Shown: positions 45,620 to 54,614 of the stretch, piece by piece
Position numbering within the stretch: the first letter of the stretch is position 1
How the letters are laid out: each line of letters opens with the position of its first letter
From: Marivirga atlantica
GTDB lineage: Bacteria > Bacteroidota > Bacteroidia > Cytophagales > Cyclobacteriaceae
Direction of reading: 5' to 3'
Assembly (NCBI RefSeq): GCF_016734805.1
Contig: NZ_JAERQG010000002.1
Location: 124,001-188,000, forward strand
DNA length: 64,000 nt
Notes under the pieces: generated by a model
Database searches by the model: none
What the model saw: only the letters and a program-made list of their open reading frames with translations
What the model was told of the DNA's origin: nothing
Translations under genes and position numbers: made by a program

Positions 45620-45704
45620 TGGGTTATGCTTATGAGAGGTAACACCCGAATATAGTCACTTTAGGTAACTATATCTACTTTATATGCATTTATAACTTTT
45701 ACGG

Positions 45705-45938
45705 CTAGTTAATTAATGTGCCCCAGTCGGTATGCATTTCATCAAAACGGGTCATTACCTTGGTGATAAATTCATCCGTAATCAATGCTTTTAAGGCTTC
45801 TTCATCAGCTACTTCATATTCATCAATTTTGTAGGTTTGCTCGTACATGCCTATCTCAAATTTCACCAGGTATTTTTCATTCCAATTGAAAAGGGTGATT
45901 TTACAGTTGGGGTTGGGTAATTCGCCTATAACTCTCAT
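45705..45938 (-). CDS. Small conserved hypothetical protein
   Basis: A 77-residue soluble protein (MRVIGELPNPNCKITLFNWN, then KYLVKFEIGMYEQTYKIDEY). It is strand-rich at the N-terminus and helical at the C-terminus and has no signal peptide. Composition and position upstream of a divergent MFS gene look like a genuine gene, and I believe similar short proteins occur across Cytophagales. Function unknown. Confidence 0.7.
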   Translation of the reverse strand: MRVIGELPNPNCKITLFNWNEKYLVKFEIGMYEQTYKIDEYEVADEEALKALITDEFITKVMTRFDEMHTDWGTLIN

Positions 45939-45992
45939 TTGATGTTTTTATAACTATTCAGAAAATGTGCTGTTAATAAGCTATATTTTTTA

Positions 45993-47306
45993 ATGATGGC
46001 AAAACTTTCAGCAGAATTCTACGACTTTTTAACAGAAGAAGATGAACCCAGAGCGTGCAGCGCAATTCCCGATGAGGCCTGTACGAATGTACCCAAAAAT
46101 TTCACCCTCAACGTATTAAACGGAACGGCTTCAAAACTGGCGGAGAAGATCATCAGCCCTAACCTTACTCTGGCCTGGATCATGCATTTTTTTGGTGCTT
46201 CATCAGCCATAATAGGTGCATTGGTACCAATTAAAGATGCGGGCTCATTGTTGCCGCAGCTTTTTGTTTCCGGTAGAATAAGGTCTTTTGCCATCAGGAA
46301 ATACTTCTGGGCAGTAAGTGCTTTGGTGCAGGCTGTTTGTTGGTTAGCGGCAGCAATTGCCATATACCTGCTTTCCGGACCAATTGTAACCTATATCATA
46401 CTCGCATTGTTAGCACTTTTTAGCATTGCCAGCGGTGTTGCTTCAGTGAGTTATAAAGATGTAATTGGTAAAACAGTCCCTAAAGAAGTGCGAGGGCAGA
46501 TGCTTAGTTACCGCTCTACTTTTGGTGGTTTGTTAGGCTTAATTGCCGGTGTGCTGTTAATTTTTGTGTTGAAAGATGTAGCAGATAAAAGCTTATATGC
46601 TGGTTTGTTTCTGGTGGCTTCAGTCTTATGGTTTATTGCTTCTACGCTCTTTTTTATGATAGAAGAAAAGGCCGGAGCAACTTCAGGAGGGAGGAGCCCT
46701 GTAGGTGAATTAAAAGAGGGGTTAAAACTGATCAAAACAGAAAGTAATTTTAGAAATTTTCTGATCACCAGAGGTCTCTTAATGTCCATACCATTATTAC
46801 AGCCATTTTATGTGATAATAGCAAAAGATATTACTGATTCAAGTTGGAACCTTCTGGGTTACCTAATCATCGCCAATGGCCTTGCTCAGGTACTTAGTTC
46901 TCCGCTTTGGGGAAGGATTGCTGATAGATCATCGGTAAGTTTGATGCGCATAAGCTCGGTAGTAGCTATCATAGGGTTGCTATATGCACTTACTTTCTAC
47001 TATTTTGAAGATTGGGGATTGGGTTTTTATGCTTTCTTACCCATCATATTCATCAACGGAATTGCTTATAGTGGAGCGCGCCTGAGCCGTAAAACTTATT
47101 TAGTTAATTATGCACCAGAAGAAGATAGGCCTACATATGTTTCCGTAGCTAATACAGCGATAGGAGTGTTTACCCTTGTAGCAGCAACTTTTGGTGTTGT
47201 AGCGGAGCTATTCGGTTTACCCGCTCAGTTAATTTTCTTCTTAATACTATTGCTAGCAGCAATTCTGCTCAGTTTCAGTTTGAAGAAGGTAGGCAATGCC
47301 GATTAA
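45993..47306 (+). CDS. MFS family transporter
   Basis: A 437-residue inner-membrane protein with about 12 helices. The MFS fingerprint includes GRIADRSSVSLM in the second half (motif A-like) and KTVPKEVRGQMLSYRSTFGG in the central loop. The N-terminal ~60 residues are soluble and contain Cys (EPRACSAIPDEACTNVP), unusual for the family. The stop overlaps that of the histidine kinase by 4 nt in convergent orientation. Substrate unknown. Confidence 0.9.
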   Translation: MMAKLSAEFYDFLTEEDEPRACSAIPDEACTNVPKNFTLNVLNGTASKLAEKIISPNLTLAWIMHFFGASSAIIGALVPIKDAGSLLPQLFVSGRIRSFAIRKYFWAVSALVQAVCWLAAAIAIYLLSGPIVTYIILALLALFSIASGVASVSYKDVIGKTVPKEVRGQMLSYRSTFGGLLGLIAGVLLIFVLKDVADKSLYAGLFLVASVLWFIASTLFFMIEEKAGATSGGRSPVGELKEGLKLIKTESNFRNFLITRGLLMSIPLLQPFYVIIAKDITDSSWNLLGYLIIANGLAQVLSSPLWGRIADRSSVSLMRISSVVAIIGLLYALTFYYFEDWGLGFYAFLPIIFINGIAYSGARLSRKTYLVNYAPEEDRPTYVSVANTAIGVFTLVAATFGVVAELFGLPAQLIFFLILLLAAILLSFSLKKVGNAD

Positions 47307-49882
47307 TGATTCAAAACCTTAGGAATAGTAAAATGAAAGGTGCTGCCTTCACCTAAAGAGGAATCAATACTAATTTCGCCTCCATATTTTTCCACTATCT
47401 TTTTACAAATGGCCAATCCAATACCAGTGCCCTTATATTCAGTTTTACCATGCAATCTTTTGAATATGGTAAATACTTGTTCATGATGGGCCTCATCTAT
47501 TCCAATGCCATTGTCTTTCACGGAAATTCTATGAAAATGCTCATCTTCCGAATGACTTACCTTAATTTCAGGCTTTTGATCTTTTAGCGTATACTTAATG
47601 CCATTGCCAATTAAATTCATAAGCACCTGCCGTAATGCTGTGAAATTGTAGTCTATAGTAGGTAGCTTATCATAACTGATCTTGGCATTTTTTGAATTGA
47701 TTGTGTCATCAAGTAATCCCAATACTTGATCCATTATAAGGCTACAATCAACTTTTTCTATTTTGGCATTAGCATCCCCGGCCCTAGAGTATTCAAGCAA
47801 GTCGATTATAATCTGCTTCATTCTATGGCTGCCTTCTATTGCATAATTGATGTACTTTAAGGCATTTTCATCAAGCTGCTCGCCATAGTGTTGCTTTAAC
47901 AACTCCATAAAACTTGATATAATGCGAAGAGGCTCTTGTAAATCATGAGAGGCAACAAAGGCAAACTGCTCTAATTCTTGATTTTTCTGTTTGAGGGTAT
48001 TATTAAGGTTCTTAAGTTCAAACTCTGAAGCTTTGTTTTTAGATATATTTCTAAAATATACCGAAAGTCCACTTTCTGACGGGTAGCAATTCACCATAAA
48101 CCATATCTTGGTTGGCGGATAATAATACTCAAATGAGTTGGACTTGTTTTCTCGTATACTTTCTTCAAATTTGTTATAAACCTTGGTGCCATGGGCTAAA
48201 GGGAAAATATCCCAAAGGTTTTTGCCTATCAGTTTTTCTGTCTCTACTTCAAATATGCGGACAGCTTCCTTATTTACGTAGGTGAAATTAAAGTCTTTAT
48301 CTAAAGCTAAAAAGGCATCAGTGATGCTTTGTAGAATCTCATTCTGCTTTTGGTAGGCTTTTTCTAATTCTAGTAAAAAGTTTTTAGTAATGGTTATATC
48401 AACAAAGAAAACAGAAAAACCCTTTTCAGTTTTATAAATACGTTCATCAAACCATAAGTCATAATGCTCATAATAGAACTCGAACTTAGCGGGCTCTCCG
48501 GTTTTACGAACACTCTCTAAATGCTTATAGAATATGGTATTTTTAAGTTCTGGAAATACATCAAATAAATTACGGCCTACTAAATCGGGTAGTGAATTCC
48601 CCATAATTTCAAGCCCATGCTTGTTCATATGGGTGAAATTGTAATCATTGTCGAGCGTATAAAAGGAGTCAGAAATACTTTCTATAAAATCATCCTTTTC
48701 TGAAAAGGCTGCTTCCAGCTTAATTTTGTTGAGATGAGGAAGCGTATTATCCTGTGCGGTGGAAATCATTAAATCCTGATCGAAAAGAGGGATATTCTTC
48801 GCATTAATAAAGCGTCTTTTATTATCCTTACCCCTAACTGGTATATTAGTCCAGTTCATTCTTTCAGGATCACCACTTGTAATATCAGCAATAATCATTT
48901 TTTTGTATGATTGTGCCTCAGCATCATCTTCCGGATAAATCTTTGAAAGGAAATTTTCAACGTCTTCGAGTTCTTCTACCGGCCAATTATAAACTTCTGC
49001 AAATTGATTGTTTGCAAAAAGCTTTTTTCCGGTGCTGATGTAATTTACAGCCACGCCCATCGGTATTTCAGCTAATACTTTCTCGATTAACTCATTTCTT
49101 TCTTGAAGCTCTTTGGCGGTTTCCTTGGTAGAAGTAATATCTATTGAGTTAGCCACAATCCCTATAATTTCACCATTAACCTCAATAGGCTTTAAGAAGA
49201 CTTTTTGCCATGTAGTCTTTTTTGTAGTGGTATCTATGTTTTCTGTATGGCTTTCAAAATCGATTTGCTCACCTGCTAAAACGCGCTGATACATGCTCTT
49301 CCAGAAATCTATTACTTCTTCAGGAAAGAAATTTTCGTCAAGCACTTTTTGACCTTGTTCTACCTGCACTTTATATTCTTGAAATATGCTATTCGCAAAG
49401 GCTTTATTGAATCCAGTTAATTTCAAGTTTCTATCAACACTCCAGATAAGGCTTTCAGAACTATTGATTAGGGAATCGTTAATCTGATGCTGAATTTCCT
49501 CTTTTTGTCTCTTGAGTGTTTGAGAAGTTATATCCCTGGCTATTGCATAGGTTTTTTGATTGGCAAAATCTACTTTCAATGTCCAGTTCAAGTAAACAAT
49601 ATCTCCTGCTTTAGATAAATACCTGTTAGTGAAATCATGGATAGTTTTGCCTTTGATAATTTCTTCAGCTTCTCTGTTCGATTTTTCAATATCGTCCGGA
49701 TGAATAAACTCCTGCATGTGTTTCCCTTCAAGATCTTGAGAAGAATAGCCTAAGATGTTCTCTACAGCCTGACTCACCTTAAGGAAATAGCCACCCGAAG
49801 AAACAATACATATCATGTCAGGAGACAATTGCATGAACTGTTGTAGTTCAAATCCTAAGTCTACCGGCTGTTGATCCCCCAT
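47303..49882 (-). CDS. Multi-PAS hybrid-free sensor histidine kinase
   Basis: An 859-residue cytosolic kinase without obvious transmembrane helices. About five PAS domains occupy residues ~10-625 (LQQFMQLSPDMICIVSSGGY, ILGYSSQDLEGKHMQEFIHP, and later LDNDYNFTHMNKHGLEIMGN). The HisKA box is FAFVASHDLQEPLRIISSF, and the HATPase_c domain has LMNLIGNGIKYT (N box), DNGIGID (G1) and GTGIGLAICKKI (G2). It autophosphorylates on the H-box His and passes phosphate to an unlinked response regulator. The same class of kinase recurs at 56668. Confidence 0.93.
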   Translation of the reverse strand: MGDQQPVDLGFELQQFMQLSPDMICIVSSGGYFLKVSQAVENILGYSSQDLEGKHMQEFIHPDDIEKSNREAEEIIKGKTIHDFTNRYLSKAGDIVYLNWTLKVDFANQKTYAIARDITSQTLKRQKEEIQHQINDSLINSSESLIWSVDRNLKLTGFNKAFANSIFQEYKVQVEQGQKVLDENFFPEEVIDFWKSMYQRVLAGEQIDFESHTENIDTTTKKTTWQKVFLKPIEVNGEIIGIVANSIDITSTKETAKELQERNELIEKVLAEIPMGVAVNYISTGKKLFANNQFAEVYNWPVEELEDVENFLSKIYPEDDAEAQSYKKMIIADITSGDPERMNWTNIPVRGKDNKRRFINAKNIPLFDQDLMISTAQDNTLPHLNKIKLEAAFSEKDDFIESISDSFYTLDNDYNFTHMNKHGLEIMGNSLPDLVGRNLFDVFPELKNTIFYKHLESVRKTGEPAKFEFYYEHYDLWFDERIYKTEKGFSVFFVDITITKNFLLELEKAYQKQNEILQSITDAFLALDKDFNFTYVNKEAVRIFEVETEKLIGKNLWDIFPLAHGTKVYNKFEESIRENKSNSFEYYYPPTKIWFMVNCYPSESGLSVYFRNISKNKASEFELKNLNNTLKQKNQELEQFAFVASHDLQEPLRIISSFMELLKQHYGEQLDENALKYINYAIEGSHRMKQIIIDLLEYSRAGDANAKIEKVDCSLIMDQVLGLLDDTINSKNAKISYDKLPTIDYNFTALRQVLMNLIGNGIKYTLKDQKPEIKVSHSEDEHFHRISVKDNGIGIDEAHHEQVFTIFKRLHGKTEYKGTGIGLAICKKIVEKYGGEISIDSSLGEGSTFHFTIPKVLNH

Positions 49883-50012
49883 ATAGTATTTTCAGTGAAA
49901 AAGTTTATTCTTTAAGATACTGGAAGCACCTTAAGATGAAGACAATATAAGTTTTTTTATTTTTTTTATGCAAGGTTTAAGAACTCCTATTCGTACTCCG
50001 TTAGTTTGTTTT

Positions 50013-50948
50013 TTAATTGATGGCTGTAGCATTCATTTTTCTATAGCGGGAGGGTGTGTTGCCTGTTTCTTTCAAAAAAGTGGTAGTAAAATGCGAAAGA
50101 TTTTCGAAACCTGAAGTAAAGCAGATTGATGAAATTGGCATCTGAGAATTAGTCAATAAACCTTTAGCTATTTTAAGACGCTCTTTAACCACATATTTTG
50201 ATGGAGTAATCCCAAATTGCTCTTTAAATTTTTTGTAGAAATTAGCTCTGCTCATACAGGCGGCTTTTGCTAATTGGTCAAAGTCTATCTTTTCATGCAG
50301 CTTACTCTTTATAATATCAATAACATATGCAAAAGGATGGCTGTTTGACAATTTTTTGTAACCACCATCAAATAGGTGTCGAGCCTGGGTTTGCATTAAG
50401 CGAACAAGCATTTCTTTTAATGCAAGCTCAATAAAAATATCCTTATTGGTTTCCTTTTCATTTTTGGAAAGGTTGATGATTCGATTAACTGTACTGTTAA
50501 GTTGCTCATTATTGATGATGTGGTGAATATCCTGATCAATTTGCCATTTCTCTTCCGGTAAAAGCTTTTCGTGATGCTCATTGAGTAAATCCAATGTGTT
50601 TTGAATAATGTTACTGGATATGCCCAAAGCCAGGCATTGTGTTGGTTGCTCTTTGTTAGCCTCAGGAAAATCAATCTCCATTAATTCATTTGGCCTTACT
50701 ATTACAGATTCTCCAGGCAGATAGTCAAAAGCATTTCTATCCTTCAAATGCATTACCTTTTTGCCTCTCAACATAGCGGTATACACAAAATCATTAAATA
50801 ACAAGCCTACATTTTCAGCTGCCTGATGTGTTTCAAAAACATGAAGCTCGCATTGATTGAAAGTATAGGTAGTTTGATTTTCCACCAGTTTTGATAGAGA
50901 ATGTTCATTTTTTAAGGCAATCGATTGCAGGCGCTGGTTATTAATCAT
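50013..50948 (-). CDS. AraC family transcriptional regulator
   Basis: The C-terminal ~100 residues form an AraC DNA-binding domain with two HTHs (KIDFDQLAKAACMSRANFYK, ISSICFTSGFENLSHFTTTF). The N-terminal domain is of the AraC_N type (LVENQTTYTFNQCELHVFET, MEIDFPEANKEQPTQCLALG). I favour the ATG at 50948 (MINNQRL). A TTG at 51065 would add 39 residues unlike the family and leave only 30 nt to the divergent aldehyde dehydrogenase. It probably controls that dehydrogenase and DUF779, by gene order. Confidence 0.87.
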   Translation of the reverse strand: MINNQRLQSIALKNEHSLSKLVENQTTYTFNQCELHVFETHQAAENVGLLFNDFVYTAMLRGKKVMHLKDRNAFDYLPGESVIVRPNELMEIDFPEANKEQPTQCLALGISSNIIQNTLDLLNEHHEKLLPEEKWQIDQDIHHIINNEQLNSTVNRIINLSKNEKETNKDIFIELALKEMLVRLMQTQARHLFDGGYKKLSNSHPFAYVIDIIKSKLHEKIDFDQLAKAACMSRANFYKKFKEQFGITPSKYVVKERLKIAKGLLTNSQMPISSICFTSGFENLSHFTTTFLKETGNTPSRYRKMNATAIN

Positions 50949-51095
50949 CTCGTATGTAGCTTCATATGGCTTATAAGTTACAACTTTTTTGAAAAGATTG
51001 AAATGTAGACTGGTACCAAAATATTGTATACTATCGGAAAAGAGTTTCTTTATTTTCTTCGGCAAATTTGACTATTCACAAAACAAAACAGAATA

Positions 51096-52619
51096 ATGGA
51101 AACTATAGAAAAAAAACACAATGCTGTTGATCGCCCGTTGATTAAAAGTCAGTATGAGAACTTCATTGGAGGTGAATTTGTAAAGCCGAAAAGTGGAGAA
51201 TATTTTGATAATATTAGCCCTGTTGATGGTCAAGTGTTGGCCAAAGCTGCGAGAAGCAATAAAGATGATATTGAGAACGCATTAGATGCTGCTCATAAGG
51301 CTTTTCCTGTTTGGTCTAAAACCTCAGCAGCAGGAAGAGCAGCGGTGCTTTTAAAAATTGCCGATATTATTGAGGATAACCTTGAAATGCTGGCCCGTGT
51401 AGAAACACTAGACAATGGAAAAGCTCTAAGAGAGACTCGTGCTGCAGATTTACCACTATGCGTAGATCATTTCCGCTACTTTGCAGCAGCCATTCGTGCT
51501 GATGAAAGTACCATGTCTGAACATGATGAAAATACGGTCAGTATAAATCTGCAAGAACCTCTTGGTGTGGTAGGCCAAATCATTCCTTGGAATTTTCCCT
51601 TATTGATGGCTACCTGGAAGATAGCCCCGGCTTTGGCTGCAGGCTGCTGTACGGTGGTGAAGCCGGCAGAACAAACACCAACTTCTATCATGGTGTTAAT
51701 GGAGCTTATTCAAGATGTAGTGCCTGCTGGTGTAATTAATGTTGTAACAGGTTTTGGACCTGAAGCAGGTAAACCTTTAGCACAATCATCAAGAGTAGCT
51801 AAAGTGGCCTTTACAGGTGAAACCACAACAGGTAGATTAATAATGCAGTACGCTTCCGAGAATCTAATCCCTGTAACTATGGAACTTGGGGGTAAATCAC
51901 CTAATATTTTTATGAAGAGCGTGATGGATGAGGATGACGCTTTCCTTGATAAATGTATTGAAGGAGCGGTAATGTTTGCTTTAAATCAAGGGGAGGTTTG
52001 CACCTGTCCGTCCAGAATATTGGTGCATGAGGATATAGCAGACGAATTTCTGAAAAGAGTTGTAGAAAGAACCAAAGCCATCAAAATGGGACATCCGCTT
52101 GCGGAAGATACTATGATGGGTGCACAGGCTTCTAACGATCAGTATGAGAAAATTCTTTCTTATTTGGACATAGGCAAAAAGGAAGGAGCAGAAGTACTTT
52201 GTGGTGGCGAACCAGCCAACTTAAACTCAGGTTTAGAAAATGGTTATTACATCCAACCAACTATTTTTAAAGGGCATAATAAAATGCGTGTTTTTCAGGA
52301 GGAGATTTTCGGACCAGTAACTTCGGTGACTACTTTTAAAACCGTTGAAGAAGCCATTGAAATTGCTAATGATACACTTTATGGTTTAGGAGCAGGCTTA
52401 TGGAGTAGAGATGCCCATGAGCTTTATCAGGTACCACGTGCAATCAAAGCAGGTAGAGTTTGGGTAAACAATTACCACGCGTATCCGGCTCATGCACCTT
52501 TTGGTGGCTATAAAAAATCAGGTTTCGGAAGAGAAAATCATAAGATGATGCTAGATCATTATCGCCAAACCAAGAATATGCTTATTTCATATAGCAAGGA
52601 TAAACTTGGTTTCTTTTAG
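51096..52619 (+). CDS. NAD(P)-dependent aldehyde dehydrogenase
   Basis: A 507-residue ALDH of the AldA/ExaC acetaldehyde dehydrogenase type. The cofactor-binding [10 protein letters not shown] and [11 protein letters not shown], the general base Glu263 ([11 protein letters not shown]) and the catalytic Cys302 ([10 protein letters not shown]) are all present. It oxidises an aldehyde, likely acetaldehyde or a short-chain one, to the acid in the cytosol. It is divergent from an AraC regulator and followed by DUF779, an arrangement also seen with acetaldehyde and ethanol oxidation genes. A terminator separates it from DUF779. Confidence 0.95.
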   Translation: METIEKKHNAVDRPLIKSQYENFIGGEFVKPKSGEYFDNISPVDGQVLAKAARSNKDDIENALDAAHKAFPVWSKTSAAGRAAVLLKIADIIEDNLEMLARVETLDNGKALRETRAADLPLCVDHFRYFAAAIRADESTMSEHDENTVSINLQEPLGVVGQIIPWNFPLLMATWKIAPALAAGCCTVVKPAEQTPTSIMVLMELIQDVVPAGVINVVTGFGPEAGKPLAQSSRVAKVAFTGETTTGRLIMQYASENLIPVTMELGGKSPNIFMKSVMDEDDAFLDKCIEGAVMFALNQGEVCTCPSRILVHEDIADEFLKRVVERTKAIKMGHPLAEDTMMGAQASNDQYEKILSYLDIGKKEGAEVLCGGEPANLNSGLENGYYIQPTIFKGHNKMRVFQEEIFGPVTSVTTFKTVEEAIEIANDTLYGLGAGLWSRDAHELYQVPRAIKAGRVWVNNYHAYPAHAPFGGYKKSGFGRENHKMMLDHYRQTKNMLISYSKDKLGFF

Positions 52620-52644
52620 TAGTAGTTTAATAGATGGTTAAATT

Positions 52645-52673
52645 AAACTTGCCTGTAAAACAGGCAAGTTTTT
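52645..52673 (+). terminator. Rho-independent terminator or attenuator between aldehyde dehydrogenase and DUF779
   Basis: The stem AAACTTGCCTGT / ACAGGCAAGTTT with an AAA loop is followed by TT. It starts 26 nt after the dehydrogenase stop and ends 13-15 nt before the DUF779 ATG. Read-through would give partial coupling of the two genes. Confidence 0.88.
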
Positions 52674-52685
52674 ATTGTTCTCAAC

Positions 52686-53048
52686 ATGGAAGTCAATAAA
52701 ATAGATATTACAGAAGAAGCAAAAAAAGTAATTGACCAACTGAAAGATCGGTTTGGGCCTCTAATGTTTCATCAAAGTGGAGGCTGTTGCGATGGTTCTT
52801 CACCTATGTGTTTTGAAGATGGAGATTTCAAAATAGGGGAGAGTGATATCAAATTAGGCACTATCCATGGCTGTGATTTTTACATGTCTAAAGACCAATA
52901 TGAATATTGGAAATATACACACCTAACCTTAGATGTTACACCCGGCAGAGGTTCTAGCTTCTCTTTAGAAATACCCATGGGTGTTCGTTTTATGATCAGA
53001 TCACGGATGTTTACACCTCAAGAGTTAGAAGTGCTCGATATTTCTTAG
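52686..53048 (+). CDS. DUF779 domain-containing protein
   Basis: A 120-residue protein matching DUF779 through LKDRFGPLMFHQSGGCCDGS, SPMCFEDGDFKIGESDIKLG and HGCDFYMSKDQYEYWKYTHL, with a C-terminal RFMIRSRMFT. The conserved CC and Cys residues suggest metal or redox chemistry, though none is shown. DUF779 genes are regularly next to aldehyde dehydrogenases. It is convergent with folA. Confidence 0.9.
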   Translation: MEVNKIDITEEAKKVIDQLKDRFGPLMFHQSGGCCDGSSPMCFEDGDFKIGESDIKLGTIHGCDFYMSKDQYEYWKYTHLTLDVTPGRGSSFSLEIPMGVRFMIRSRMFTPQELEVLDIS

Positions 53049-53052
53049 GCTT

Positions 53053-53556
53053 TTACGACCTTTCATAAACAACAAAATCAAAAGCGTATTTATGCTTTTC
53101 ATCTTTAGGATGTTTTTTTCTGCTCACTTCTTTCCATTCCGAAAGGTCAACATCAGGGAAATAAGCATCTGCATCAGGGAATTCAGCATATACTTCTGTT
53201 ATGTATAATCTATCGGCATGGGGTAAACACTGCTTATAAATTTCTCCACCGCCTATTACAAATAACTCCTCTTCATTATTGGTACGAGCATAGTCAATTC
53301 CTGATGCTACATCATGAAAAACCTGGGTACCATCAAACGACCAATCTTTGTTTCTGGTGATTACAATGTTTACCCTGTTTTTTAAAGGTCTGAAGCTATC
53401 AGGGAGCGAATCAAAATTCTTTCTGCCCATTAATACATGATGGTTTCTGGTAGTGTCTTTAAAGTACTTCATGTCATCGGGCAGGCTCCAAATCATGTCA
53501 TTGTCCTTTCCGATGGCTCCATTTTGAGCACGTGCCACTATCATTGAAATTGTCAT
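53053..53556 (-). CDS. folA: Dihydrofolate reductase
   Basis: A 167-residue DHFR that reduces dihydrofolate with NADPH. It shows MISMIVARA-type N-terminus, GAIGKDNDMIWSLPDDMKYF with Asp28 in the active site, HHVLMGRKNFDSLP for NADPH binding, and VIGGGEIYKQCLPHADRLYI. It follows fmt by 1 nt on the minus strand, so the two form an operon supplying folate and formyl-Met-tRNA. Confidence 0.96.
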   Translation of the reverse strand: MTISMIVARAQNGAIGKDNDMIWSLPDDMKYFKDTTRNHHVLMGRKNFDSLPDSFRPLKNRVNIVITRNKDWSFDGTQVFHDVASGIDYARTNNEEELFVIGGGEIYKQCLPHADRLYITEVYAEFPDADAYFPDVDLSEWKEVSRKKHPKDEKHKYAFDFVVYERS

Positions 53557-53557
53557 C

Positions 53558-54475
53558 TTACAGCTGGTTTCCTCTTAAAAAATCTTCCACAAACATACGC
53601 TTTTTTCCTTCCTGCTGAAGTTCTTTTAAAGCAACTTTGCCTTTTCCGCATTGAACGTGAATATAGGTTTTGTTATCAGTGTCTATACTACCTGGCTCAG
53701 CTGTTGAACTTTCATCAACAACTTCTACGAAATGAAGCTTGAATTTTTTATCATTTAGTATGGTCCAGGCTGAAGGAAAAGGATTGAGTCCTCGCACAAA
53801 ATTGTAAACCTCTTCAGCCGGTTTGTTCCAGTCAATTTCTGTGTTTTCTTTAAAGAGCTTCGGTGCGTGTTTCAACTCTTGATTGGTATCTTGCTCAATT
53901 AAAGTATAATCTTCGTTTTCAATGGCTTTTACAGTTTTCAATACTAAGCCTGCACCCATTTGCATAAGTCGCTGATACAAAGTCCCTGTGGTATCCTTTC
54001 TAAGAATTTCTTCTTTTTCCTGCATGATGATGTTGCCAGTATCAATCTCATGTTTCAGAAAGAAAGTGGTTAGTCCAGTTTCCTTTTCTCCATTGATCAC
54101 TGCCCAGTGAATAGGTGCCGCTCCTCTGTATTGAGGTAAAAGTGAACCGTGTAAATTGAAAGTTCCAATTTCCGGCATGCGCCAAACCACTTCAGGCAGC
54201 ATTCTGAATGCCACTACAATTTGCAGGTTGGCGTTAAGTTTTCTTAGCTCTTCAATAAAAGTCTCGTCTTTCAAGTTGGTTGGCTGCATAATGTGTAAGC
54301 CTGCCTCTAATGCATAGTCTTTCACGGCAGAAACAGCCATTTTCTGGCCACGACCTTTTGGTTTATCAGGCGCTGTAATTACTGCGGCTATGTCATAACC
54401 ACTTTCAACTAATATTTTTAAGGGAGGAACTGCAAAATCAGGAGTTCCCATATAAACGATTCTCAATTGCTGCAT
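53558..54475 (-). CDS. fmt: Methionyl-tRNA formyltransferase
   Basis: A 305-residue enzyme that formylates initiator Met-tRNA using 10-formyl-THF. The N-terminus is RIVYMGTPDFAVPPL. The catalytic triad lies in FNLHGSLLPQYRGAAPIHWA (Asn107, His109) and HEIDTGN (Asp145). The C-terminal domain begins near DWNKPAEEVYNFVRGLNPFP. It is the first gene of the fmt-folA pair. Confidence 0.96.
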   Translation of the reverse strand: MQQLRIVYMGTPDFAVPPLKILVESGYDIAAVITAPDKPKGRGQKMAVSAVKDYALEAGLHIMQPTNLKDETFIEELRKLNANLQIVVAFRMLPEVVWRMPEIGTFNLHGSLLPQYRGAAPIHWAVINGEKETGLTTFFLKHEIDTGNIIMQEKEEILRKDTTGTLYQRLMQMGAGLVLKTVKAIENEDYTLIEQDTNQELKHAPKLFKENTEIDWNKPAEEVYNFVRGLNPFPSAWTILNDKKFKLHFVEVVDESSTAEPGSIDTDNKTYIHVQCGKGKVALKELQQEGKKRMFVEDFLRGNQL

Positions 54476-54614
54476 TTTGCAAAGTTAATGGAATGCCCTT
54501 ATTTGAAAACATCTTATACCAAGAAGATGGATATACCCCAATATGGGGGAAAGTGAATTTAATAGTTTTTGAGATATTGCTGCCACTTAACCTACTAACC
54601 TAAATCATGCTATA

